The position numbers and the translations under genes are program-made. DNA of 42,457 bases from Ettlia oleoabundans. Its lineage: Eukaryota; Chlorophyta; Chlorophyceae; Chlamydomonadales. The notes beneath the pieces were generated by a model, which did not search any database, was not told the origin of the DNA, and saw nothing but the letters and a program-made list of their open reading frames with translations. Shown here piece by piece: positions 10,794 to 20,505 of the stretch (within the stretch, counting starts at the first letter, position 1; each line of letters opens with the position of its first letter). Where the stretch lies: the NCBI GenBank assembly GCA_019693395.1, contig JAAMXP010000871.1:1-42457 (forward strand), given 5' to 3'.

Positions 10794-12682
10794 TCAGAAG
10801 TTGGTGAGGATGTGCTCCTTGGCCACACCCTTGGAGGTGAGGAGCTCTGTGACAGCAATGGCCATGTCCTTCTGCCCGCACAGCACAGAGGCGACGCCAG
10901 ACCAGTCGCTGATGCCGTTCTCCTGCAAAGGCCGGCCATGATGAGAGGTCAACAAATAGCTAACAAGATGACCAACCCTGACTGTGCAAGGTGGCTGCCC
11001 TTGGTGCCACCGGTCCTCGATGGCACAGCAGCGCTGCTGAAGCAGGCAGGCAGGATACCAGCCAGGGCAGGAAATCAAGGGACGCAATGCACGCCTAAGC
11101 TTCACCTTGGCAAACACGTCCTGGACGTAGCCTGCCCCCGCCTCAGAGAAGACAGGGATGACCTTCACACCCGCCGCCTCCCACTGGGGGATGGCTGCAG
11201 CAAAAGCAAGGTGGTCCTGTGTCCTCACGCCGTAGTACACGCGGACATCCTTCCTCTTGTCTGCCTGCAGCGCGCCCGACTCAATCAGGGCTTTGATGGG
11301 GCTGATGCCTGCAGGGAGGGGAAGGGGGGCAGTCAGGCATGGCGGCAGACGGCGCTTGCCTCAGCAACCGGGCGGCTGGGGTGCAGCTGGTGGTTGGCGT
11401 GGTGCAGGCTGGTATGGTTGTACGGAGAGCGGCTGCCCCCAACCCCTTGCCGCTGCCCCTGCAAACCCGCTGCTACAACCCCACAAACTCGAAGCTCTGC
11501 TCACCAGAGCCAGTGGCGAAGATGAGGACGGTGTGGAACTTCTCGGGGGGGATGGTGTCCACCGGGAAGCCCTTGCCCATTGGTGCCGACACAAGCACGG
11601 TGGCACCTGCAGGCCTCAATGCAGAACCAGCAAGCATGTGGAGGCTACCGGCTGCTAGTCACAAATGACTGCAACACCTTCGGTCCACATGCGGCTGCTT
11701 GTGTGGAGCACCCACCTGTGTTGCAAGTAGGAAGCACATGCCCCGAGACAGGTGACCCGCAGGTGCCTCCTCACCTGCCTCTGCCGCACACAGCTGCTCC
11801 GCAGTGCCCCCCTGGTTCTTCACCAACAGCTCGACCACGCCGTTCTCCTTGTCGTTACCAGGGGCGGAAGCGATGGCAAAAAAGCCGGCCTTGTCGTCCT
11901 CACCAAACTTGGCCTGTTGGGAGGTGACAGCCGGGCGGGGAAGAGGGGGGAGCGACCACGCTGTGGCACTGATGCTGGCTTTGATGGTCAACCAGTTCGC
12001 AGTGGACACTCTCAACCAAAAATATGCAATGAAAGCCAAAGCCAAGGCCCATGAGCAATGCGGTGCGGGAAAGCAGTAGGTGAATTCTGACCCATTGGTG
12101 GCTCTGCCTCATCAAGGAGCCGAACCCACCTGGATGAACTGCCCCGCCTTGGTGTAGGCAGAAGCAGAGCCGCCAATCTCCAGCCGCAAGCGGTGCAGCT
12201 TCTCCGCTTCCCGCTCATTCACCAGCACCTGGTGGTTAGAAGGGAACACATGGGCGGGATGGGATACAAAGCAGGCCACACAACGATGTGTAGAGCAGAG
12301 GAATGGTTGATGCACGACAAATGCAGCACGGTGCATGCGTCCTGCGTGACGCATGGCCGTCCGTACTGATGCTGCAGCCATACCTTGCCAGCTGCAAACT
12401 CTACTGGGGCACCCCAGTTCGCCTGAACTACCAGTCCCGTGCCGCGCTGCCGCAGGGTCCTGCAGCTCGCACGTGCACACCTCTCTCTAAGTATTGCTGG
12501 GATGGGCATCACATCAATATATCCCCATAACTTTATGTATGCATGGCTGGGCTGTCAGCCAGACAAGCACACCTGGGTTGAGCGGCAGCTCGCAGTGCGC
12601 CACGGCGGAAAGCTGGTCGGAGGGCTGCTGCTGCTGCCTGTACGGGCTGGCCAGCGATGGCCACCGCTCGCACCGCGGGCAT
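10794..12682 (-). CDS. Plastid FNR-like FAD/NAD(P) oxidoreductase
   Basis: Seven exons: 12573-12682, 12384-12459, 12130-12228, 11775-11913, 11505-11606, 11106-11308, 10794-10922; 285 residues, all phases agree. It belongs to the ferredoxin-NADP reductase superfamily and closely recalls the plant FNR-like protein (Arabidopsis At1g15140 type). The N terminus MPAVRAVAIAGQPVQAAAAA followed by LRPAFRRGALR is Arg/Ala-rich and lacks acidic residues, as in plastid transit peptides. FAD-side residues are AGQFIQ and FFAIASAPGND; the nucleotide-binding loop is TGSGISPIKALIESG (about 174-185); CGQKDM and the final ILTNF complete the NAD(P) domain. VYYGVRTQDHLAF is the usual strand after the loop. Substrate and electron partner are unknown for this subfamily. 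It shares a 399-base spacer with prefoldin 3. Confidence 0.9.
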
Positions 12683-13081
12683 CCTTACAGTGAATGCAGA
12701 CACTGCAGACATGCTGTGGCCAAGGGGGAGAAACCTCTGGCTCGAGAAGTCGGAGTGGGTGAGGCGCGTGCCGGGACCAGATGGATTTGGGCTTGGATTA
12801 GAGATTCGATTCTTTCACCGCTGATCAAATGCACGATGGAGAGCGCGAGCTTTTGGCACTGCCGTGAAATGCACGCTGCGCTCGTCTGGAACTCGGGCTG
12901 CTGAAGGCCCCCGGGTGCAATTCCCGCACAGCATCTTGCCCTGATACATTACCCGTGTGTAATACCTCCAACCTGCCCTGTGCTGTGCCCGGCGTTTCGC
13001 ATCACCTCCTCACGAGCTTCGCAGTCAGCAATAGTTAATTTAGGATCTGATCACTTGCATAGCGCAAGCCGTCAAAGCACC
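12683..13081. promoter_or_regulatory. Compact bidirectional promoter, FNR-like / prefoldin 3
   Basis: Only 399 bases separate the two divergent start codons, so both promoters and both 5' UTRs must fit here. No TATA box or long inverted repeat is evident. Shared control is inferred from spacing. Confidence 0.6.
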
Positions 13082-14188
13082 ATGGCAGATGCAGACAAGC
13101 CCCTGTCCAATTTGCCTGAGCTCGTCCCAGCTGCAGTGTTTATGGAGGACGTCAATGCGTACATGCAAGGTGGGGAAACAAGGTGGTGAACAAAGATATC
13201 TGCTGCACGCTTTTGCAGTGCTGCCAGTAGCTGCCGCGCTTGGCCCACGCCGCTGCCGCTTTGTATGCCAGTCACCTGCTCAGTGCTTGTGCTGCAGGTC
13301 GCAAGGCTGAGGATGTGATTACAGAGCTGCGGTCAAACCATCAAAAGTACAAGTACATAGAGGCGGAGATTGTGCAGCGCAAGCGGCGGCTAGCCCTTAA
13401 GCAGCCCGAAATACAAAAATGCTTGGCTGCAGTCAACCTGCTGTTACAGCGGCAAGAAGCAGGGGAATTGGTGCGAATTAAAGGCTGCAGTGTCGTGGTT
13501 GAGGGTCCTGCCATGCTAGTTTGATGTTCCGGTGAGACAAAGTGTAGCAGCCAAGCCAGGGTAGCTGTGAGCCTGGCGGATTAAAGCCCCCCTTGTTTGA
13601 ACCCAACCATGCCGCAAGCACGGAAACGTGGTCGACCTCATTTCCCTGCGTGCCAACACATGTGCATGCTCCTATCCCGCAGACGGTGCTGGACTTCAGC
13701 CTGTCCGACCAGGTGTTTGCGCGTGCGCGGGTTGCTGATGTGGCGTCAGTCAACCTGTGGCTGGGTGCTGGCGTGATGCTGGAGTATGGGCTGGAGGATG
13801 CGCAGGCGTTGCTGGAGCGGCAGCTGACCGGGTGCAAGCAGCAGCTAGAGGTGGTGCAATGGGAGCATGAGTACATTAAGGACCAGTTGACCACAACAGA
13901 GGTACGCCCAGCCTGAGCTCAGGGGCTGGCGAGACGGCTTGCGCTGTGATGGCTGGCCGGGATACGCGGGTGCCAGTCGCCAGCTTACGCTGTACAAGTG
14001 AAGGGCTCAGGTAGCGCTGGCTGTTGAGACCTTCTTCGATGGGCCCGCCCGTATGCTCGCACGACTTGGTTTGACGGAAGGATTCAAGTTGTCATGCCTG
14101 GGTTGTTGTGCAGGTGTGCATGGCCCGCGTGTACAACTGGGACGTCAGCAATCGGCGGGCGGCAGGCGCTGCAGGGGTGGGCGCATGA
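13082..14188 (+). CDS. PFD3: Prefoldin subunit 3 (VBP1-like)
   Basis: Four exons: 13082-13169, 13298-13470, 13683-13901, 14114-14188; 184 residues, the usual length for the family. Prefoldin is the cytosolic hexamer that hands nascent actin and tubulin to the CCT chaperonin; subunit 3 is one of its two alpha-type subunits. Diagnostic stretches are LPELVPAAVFMEDVNAYMQG, KYKYIEAEIVQRKRRLALK, QPEIQKCLAAVNLLL, the central hairpin part VNLWLGAGVMLEYGLEDAQA, LLERQLTGCKQQLEV and TTTEVCMARVYNWDV, which fit human VBP1 closely. Two long coiled-coil helices flank the beta-hairpin region as expected. The ATG follows the divergent promoter directly. Its 3' end carries TGTAA at 14251. Confidence 0.94.
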
Positions 14189-14849
14189 CATCTTCTGTGG
14201 TCAAGTAGCAAGTCACTTGTATTGCTGCACAAATTTCGACCGCCAGACATTGTAACTATGAGGAGTTGTCCTTGAACAGGGTTTAGGGCTAGATTGGGCT
14301 GTTGGTCAATGCATTGGTCAACTGTGCGCGAGGTGGCGGCTTAATCAGTGCCTCTTCAAGGCCCTGCCATGAAAGATACGTTCCAATATCCGCGCTCTCC
14401 AGCACCCTCTGTGCTGCTTATCAACTTTGCACGGTCTTTTGCATCCGCTGCAAGCCTTCCGCGAGTGGCTTCCGCTCTCCGAGCCAGCCATCGCTGCGAA
14501 TCGAAGGCACCGGGTGCTGCACAGACCTCTGTGGCTCTGATCAAAGGTAGTAAGCTCGCAACAGCCACCAGCGAGCCGAGAGTGCAACGGCGGGTTGCAC
14601 TCGTGCGATCGCGCGGGAAGGGATCTGTTGGGCTCAGATCGCCTATTGCACACGGCGGACGGATAGGTGTCCACATGACTGGCTTTTCGTGCCCTGGGAA
14701 CTGCGGGCAGGCCTATGCACAGGAGGGGGCACCCCAGTCGAGGCCTCTCTGCTGGTTGCAGTGCCTTCCGCTGCGTGCACCTGGGTGCTCAAGAGGGCTG
14801 TCCTGATCTGAGCGACGCGCTGAAGTGCCTGCAGGTGCCGGCGCTCGCC
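14189..14849 (+). other. Intergenic and 5' leader before the RWP-RK gene
   Basis: About 660 bases. It begins with the prefoldin 3' end and then holds frames without family features. An in-frame ATG at 14715 could extend the RWP-RK protein by 45 residues (Cys-rich, not family-like), so part of this stretch may be coding. Confidence 0.5.
14251..14255 (+). terminator. TGTAA poly(A) signal of prefoldin 3
   Basis: TGTAA in CATTGTAACTATG, 63 bases after the stop at 14188; good spacing for a short 3' UTR. Confidence 0.6.
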
Positions 14850-17486
14850 ATGTACTACCCGCCCATCACCGAGCCTTCAGAGCTGCACCCTACCCTGGCT
14901 CAGGCAAGTTGGGTCCTCTTCCCGACTATTTCCTATGGTTTCATGTTTGCTGAGCCATGATCCGCCCCAAGTAGCGCCCATAGTATGTTGCCTGGTCCCG
15001 CTCCTCCGCCTACGGTCGCGCTGTCGCTGAAGCTTCCGCCCACGCCTGCTTGCAGGGTCCACTCGAGCTCACTGGACAGCACATCATGGCGCGTAATACC
15101 CTGAGCGGGCCCTGGCCTGATTTGCCTGTAACAGGCACGGCCACCCCCCTGGCCAGCAAGCTGCTTGGACCCTCGCTCCAGGCCACGCCCGCCAGCATTC
15201 CTACCCTGCCGCTCATGTCTCCCAGCGTCACGCCCTGCCTGGGTATCGGCTTTGGCGGCCTGGCCAGCTGCACCTCAGGCCACTCGCTGGACCACGTCAT
15301 GCCGGTTGCCACGGACCCCATGAGGTGAGTGTGGCTGGGCGGTGTTGACTTGAAAGAAGGGCCCACCTTCATCGACTCCTATTCCTACTACCGGTTCCCT
15401 CGCCTTGCTGCGGTTGTCCAGCAGAATGTTGGTCGTGCTCCCTGTTGACTTAAACCTTCAATCAGCCTCGCAACCACAATTGAATGCTTTTTGCATACCG
15501 CACCCACCCTCATTTGGTTTTATCTGCTCTGCATCTTGCCCTACCCGTTGCAGCCGCCACTTCATTCACCTCAACATGTTGGATGTGGAGGTCGATCATG
15601 AGGCGATGGATGCCCTGATGGAGGTGGAAGAAGAGATTGACACCAACGCACAACTTAAGGGCATGCAACAGTCCACACCTCGATTTGGTGACGCAATGAG
15701 CATCAACGCCAGCCTTTCTCCCTGCCCCCAGCCGCACCAACAACCCCTTGCCCCGGAAGCAGCGACAATAGAGGTGCCCAATGTCATTTTGGGTCAGCGC
15801 AGCACCAGCAGCAATGTCATTGTAATGCGGCAGTCGGTGCCGCAGCCGGCCATGGAATTTGTTGTCTTGTCACATCAGCAGGCGCACGGCAGAGGAGCGC
15901 TTCCCACCCTCCCCTTGATCCGCCCTTCATCTGCTGCAAGCAGCGACACAGATGCACATAGTCCCTTGAGGTGACGTGCATCCCCACAGAGCGCACTTGG
16001 TTGCCATTGCTGTGCTGCATGCAGCATTGCAGCCGACCCTAGTCTGCTGGCAGGCTGCATACTTGCTGCCTACTGCAGAGCACTACTAGAAGCACTCCTG
16101 TGCGGCTCACCCGCCCTCACCTCTGCCCCTCCTCTTGTTTTGCAGGTCTCGGCGCAGCCTCTCTCAGCAACTCAGCGACAACACCCATGTGCACCACCCC
16201 AGGGTCAAGGCGGGTGTGCACGGTGCTGAGGACGCGGATGACAATGAGGAAGTCCGCTGCGGGAGGAGCGGCCACGACAGCGATGAGGCACAGCAGGCAG
16301 GGGGCCTTAGCGTGGCCTTCTTGGATGACAATGTGAGCGCTGGGGCCCTGCCTGATTGCTTGAATTCAATCTTTTGCCTGCCACTCAGCCTGTGCTGCCT
16401 GTTGGCCTAACCTGCAGCAACTTGGTTTGCAAGGACCCTGGCTGGCCCCACGCTCAACCACTGTTTGAAACGAACCTGTGCAGGGGTACTTTGACATGAC
16501 GCTGAAGGATGCTGCTGATCAGCTGGGTGTGGGGGTCACAACGCTGAAGAAGGTGAGGGGCACAAACTTCTTAGGCAGGCAAGGATAGCTGCTTTCTGGA
16601 TGACATGTGAGGCAGTCAGTTGCTTCCGCAATGATAAGTGACCCGCTTTCTGCGTCTCTTGCCCGTGGTGCTTGCAGCTGTGCCGCCAGAGTGGGCTGGG
16701 GCGCTGGCCCTACCGCGCGCGCTGCTCCCTGCGCAACCTGCGGGACAAGATGCGGGTGAGTGCCCGTTCTGGCTGTTGAAGAAGTGGTGGCAGGGCAGCT
16801 GGCACGAGGGCACCTCTGGAACTGCTCCACCTCGTGCTGTTGTTCATTAAGCAAGGAAGCAGACATCTTCTATCTGCAGCATGCGCTGCTTGTGCCACTG
16901 CGTGCTGCCTCTTGCTGACACATACATGCCCCCTCGTCCTTCGCCCTTCTCTGCCTGCAGGAGTACTTTGCCTGCGCCCCTGTGGAAGAGCGTGAGGCTG
17001 CTGACGCGCTGATGGAGAAGGAGTTCTGCCGCCTGGCCCGCATGAATGTGGGAGCTATCGACGATGCATTCAAGCAGGTACTTTGGAAGAGGAGGCGCAT
17101 CCGGCAGCAGGGTATCGTGTCCAGGGCTCCTTCGTTCAACCCTATTTTACAATCTACTGCTGCACAGCTTTTATGAAGAGCTGTCGCCAGCCTCATCCCT
17201 CACTCCAAACCAGTCCAGTGCAAAACTGCCTGCCTGGCGTGCCCCATGTCCCACCTGCCTGCAGTTCCGCCAGGCCATGTTCAAGCTTGAGTTCAAGGCA
17301 CGCCAGCAGCTGGATGCCGGCCGCAGCGGGGCAGGTGGCGGCGCTGGTCGCAAGAAGACCACCGGGGCGGCAGCCTCGGCTGAAGGGGAGCTGAATGTAG
17401 TGTTCCACGGTGATGCCGCCTTCCGCCAGCAGGCCATGCTACACCTGCGCCGCCTGCTGCACGCATGCTCAGACGGCACCTACTGA
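14850..17486 (+). CDS. RWP-RK domain transcription factor
   Basis: Eight exons: 14850-14903, 15056-15324, 15554-15970, 16146-16332, 16484-16552, 16678-16755, 16961-17077, 17265-17486; 470 residues. The RWP-RK DNA-binding domain spans about residues 310-358: GYFDMTLKDAADQLGVGVTT, LKKLCRQSGLGRWPYRARCS, LRNLRDKM. Green-algal members include MID and NIT2, regulators of sex and nitrogen response. Here the signature RWPxRK reads RWPYRA, so the final Lys is Ala (346) followed by Arg. Residues 1-300 are mostly low-complexity with an acidic patch (DEAMD-like run, EVEEEIDTN; DADDNEEV) that may activate transcription. The C-terminal 110 residues hold a charged helix (EYFACAPVEEREAADALMEK) and a basic linker. 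The first intron needs a GC donor. Start at 14850 has a good context (GCC before ATG) but is not certain. Confidence 0.82.
14904..15055 (+). other. GC-AG intron in the RWP-RK gene
   Basis: The donor is CAG|GCAAGT, the classic non-canonical GC form, and the acceptor is GCTTGCAG. Joining them keeps the reading frame (…HPTLAQ then GPLELTG). No GT donor nearby gives an open frame. Confidence 0.6.
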
Positions 17487-18503
17487 TGGGTGGCTCTCAA
17501 TCCCAACATCATGCATGTACCAACAAAAGCATCGGAGAAAAGCCAGCAACTCAACCTAACAACCAAACTTGACTGGGCACATTGCCCAACCAGCCAACAT
17601 TAACCATCCATCCACAAACAACACCATAACAGTCCCAACACACAAACTCATCAACACTACCCGCTGGAAACAACAACTCACCTGCTCACAACCTGAATGT
17701 CATGCAACATCTGCTCCCTGCCCCCTCTAGTGTTATCTCTTGGCAGGAGAAGCAGCCGGCTGCTGCCGTGCTTCCCTTACCTACCTGCAAGCCCACACGC
17801 ACTGCTCTGAGTTGGGCCTTGACCAATATCTCGCGGTTGCCAGCTTTTGTGCTTTTTGGCTGTTCAATTTGCCAGCTGTTGCTAGCGTTCACTACAAGCC
17901 ATGCCATAAGGCCGCCTAGGGTGCCACCCTCTGCCCGACAAATGTTTGTTCCTTGCGTTGCCGTTGTCAGTCCAACGACTAATCCTGCCGCTACATGGCA
18001 CATTGCAATCTAGCACTGTACACACCCGCCCTCCCCTCCTCGCTGGTTAGGTTGATAATTTTGCATCCCCTGACTGCCCTGCCACCAAAATGCCACTCAC
18101 GCTTGCTGTTGAAAACCCCAACTACACGCTCCCAATTCAAATAATCTGCCCCAACCCCTTGCGCCCCTTTTACGCATTTCATGCCCTGCATTTTGCGGGA
18201 TTAAGCCGTCCTTCGGTGTAATGTATTTTCTATACCAGAACGGGTATATATGATGGGTTGATTGTTTTTTGTGCTGCAAGCAACTATGTCATGCAATCAG
18301 ATCAAATTTATCCTTAAATGTGACAAAGACGGCCGGATGCCTCGCCAGTAAGGACAGGTGCCCAAAATGGGTCATTGCCATGGCAAGGCTTTGCGCCTCA
18401 ATGTTTTACTAAAGGCACCTTAGTGTCTTGGGTGCCAGCCCTCTGCCGCCTTCTACTCCAGTACCCACCACCACTGGAGGGCTGTGACTGCCAGGGCCAT
18501 TAC
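17487..18503. other. Intergenic region after the RWP-RK gene
   Basis: About 1 kb. The first 200 bases are AC-rich and look like 3' UTR. Overlapping frames on both strands at 17686-18013 show no recognised family. A TGTAA word at 18217-18221 is the first clear one downstream of the stop, 730 bases away. Nothing else was identified. Confidence 0.5.
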
Positions 18504-20330
18504 CCTTTGACACTGCGCTCCAGAATGCGAACACACAGCTTAATGGCCACTGCATCTCGCAGCTGCAGGGCAGGGCAGGTGCTTGTCATCAGGGCCAGAA
18601 TCCGCCAGAACCAGGGGCCGGAATGACTGACCCGCTGCTGAGATTGTGTGCATTTACAAACACTGCATGAACAAGCAGCCGCTCTCTGCCTATCTCATCT
18701 GCCTGAGGGTTTGTGCTGCTGCTGGGCAAAAAGCGCCAGTGCATGACTGAAGCCAGAGACAGCATGCCTCCACCTCCCAACCATAGCGAGTCTTGATGGC
18801 TTGTACCGCCAATTCCAGCGCCTGCTTTGCTGGTGATCTCTTGTGCCCGAGGGCATTTGCTACGTGGGACAGCTTCCTGCACACTTCAACATGAGGCTTT
18901 ATACGAAATCAAACAGCCCTGCCACATCATGCTACAGGGGCAGCGGTTGCTCATGAACCATCAAGTAACCTGCTGAGCAATAAACTTACAGCAGGGACCA
19001 AGTACAGGAAGTGGAAACACACCTAATCCCTGCCGTGTCTGCAGCATGGAGCACCGCAATAGTGGCATGCTCCAAGCCTGCCGGCCAGGTGGCGGCAAGG
19101 ATGCGCAAACATTCTTTTGCTGAAGCTGCATTAGGATGCGATCTGGCAAGTACCTCTCACGAAATATGTACCGCAGTGTGTACATTCCCATTTCATACCT
19201 TCAATGCGGTGGCCGATCAACTGCTTCCCATGAGGGCTGCTATCCACTTGCTGCGGGCATGTTCCCACAGCCAATTAAGGCACCGCGTTGGGCCGTTGTA
19301 GCAATAGTATTCTGTTCTGCTGCATTCCCTGCTGCTGCTCCTGCCAGTGGGCCGTTGCCTGGGCATGTGATGGTTGACCAGGTCCGTTCCCTAGCTGAAA
19401 GTACAGTACAGGAAAAGTACAGCTTCCCTGCTGCCTGCGGGCTGCTGACTTTGAAACACTGGCAGTGCTGTGACCTGCTGGTCCAGTGCTGTGTGCTGCT
19501 GGTCCAAAGCTGTGTTCTGCTGGAGCGCAGCATGGTCCACCTGCCCTTCCTCTTGCTGCTGCTCTTGCTCTTTTAGTCGCTGCTGCCTGTGTTGCTCCTG
19601 CTCCACTTGCTGCCCCTGTTGCTCCTGTTGCTGCTGCTCCTGTTGCTGCTGCTGCTTCTGCTGCCTCTGTTGCTGCCGCTGTTGCTGCTGTATGAGCAGG
19701 TCCAAAAGCCGTGGGCGCTTTGGTAGTGGTAGCGGGGGGAAGTGTACTTGGCGCCGCAGTTCCTCCCCATGATGCTGCTGCCCCTGTTGCTGCTGCTGCT
19801 GCTTCTGCTGCTGCTCCTGCTGCTGCTGCCCCTCTTGCTCCTGCTCCTGCTGTCGCTGCTGTGGCTCCCCCTGCTGCTCCTGCTGCTGTAGTTGTGGCTG
19901 CAGCAGCCAACTGCGCTTTGGTGGCGGCAGCAGGGAGGGATATAGTTGTTGCTGCATCTCCTGCTCCTGCTCCTGCTCCTGCTGCCGCTGCTGTGGCTCC
20001 TCCTGCTGCTCCTGCTGCTTCGGACGTGCGCGGATCCAACAACAGTTGGCGCGTTGGCGGCGGCAGGGGAGTGGTGCAGTTGCCGTTGCTGCTCAAGCTC
20101 CTGCTCCTGTTGTTGCTCCTCCTGATGCTGCTGCCCTTGTGGCTCCTGCTCCTGCTCCGCAGCCCACGCTCCACTTGCTGCCCCTGCTGCTCCTGCTTTT
20201 TCCTCTGCTCCTGCTCGTTGTGTTGGTTCCGTTCGTGCTTCAGCTGCCCTAGATGTGGGTGCAGCAGCCGTTGGCGCTTTGGCGGCGGCAGCAGGGAAGC
20301 CGGGTCTTGTCGGTGCAGCTCGTGCTCCAT
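18504..20330 (-). other. Unsettled Gln/Glu-rich locus, possible gene or relic
   Basis: I do not recognise this locus. On the minus strand, from an ATG at 20330, the frame codes for Gln/Glu-rich sequence with modules such as LLPPPKRQRLLHPHL (NLS-like). After the second module this frame turns Ala-rich, while modules three and four (LLPPPKRSWLLQPQL, PLPLPKRPRLLDLL) are read in a different frame. Downstream, candidate exons at 19131-19250 (GKQLIGHRIEG, KWECTHCGTYF), 18774-18876 (KLSHVANALGHKRSPAKQAL, ELAVQAIKTRYGWE) and 18504-18562 (LRDAVAIKLCVRILERSVK) look protein-like and have plausible splice borders, but I could not join them into one phase-consistent model. It may be a gene with alternative repeat frames, an assembly error in the CAG tract, or a decayed transposon-derived gene. 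Confidence 0.3.
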
Positions 20331-20480
20331 GTGCTGGCACTCTGGTCGAAGCTGACTAAGCTGGTGCTGGTCCGGCTCCTGTTGCTGCTGTTCCTGTTGC
20401 TGGTCGCCCTGCTGCTGTCGTGGTTGCTTCTGTGTCTGCTGCTGCTTCTTCTGTTGGTCCTGCTGCTGTTGCTGATGGGA
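19460..20480 (-). repeat. CAG-rich array with four PPPKR modules
   Basis: A kilobase of CTG/CAG-dominated sequence. Four similar cores lie at about 19698-19744, 19901-19944, 20028-20073 and 20249-20300; the shared plus-strand core is close to GCGCTTTGGCGGCGGCAGC. On the minus strand each core codes P(P/L)P(K/T)Rx(R/W/L)LL. Spacers of roughly 130-220 bases are imperfect CAG/CAA/GAG runs. This is direct observation; the coding meaning is open. Confidence 0.75.
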
Positions 20481-20505
20481 TGCTGATGGTCGCTTGCAGC
20501 GGTGA

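Noticed and set aside
12880..12945. tRNA-like T-arm (GGGTGCAATTCCCGC)
   Set aside because: No acceptor stem, D-arm or anticodon arm could be paired around it.
17686..18013. Overlapping 103-105 residue frames on both strands
   Set aside because: No domain, no splice partners and no start context; could not be supported as genes.
19470..19772. Plus-strand frame very rich in Cys (metallothionein-like look)
   Set aside because: It is simply the CTG/TGC reading of the CAG array; Cys runs follow repeat phase, not a protein pattern.
19711..20355. 214-residue Ala/Leu-rich plus-strand frame
   Set aside because: Another phase of the same CTG repeat array; no start context or conserved motif.
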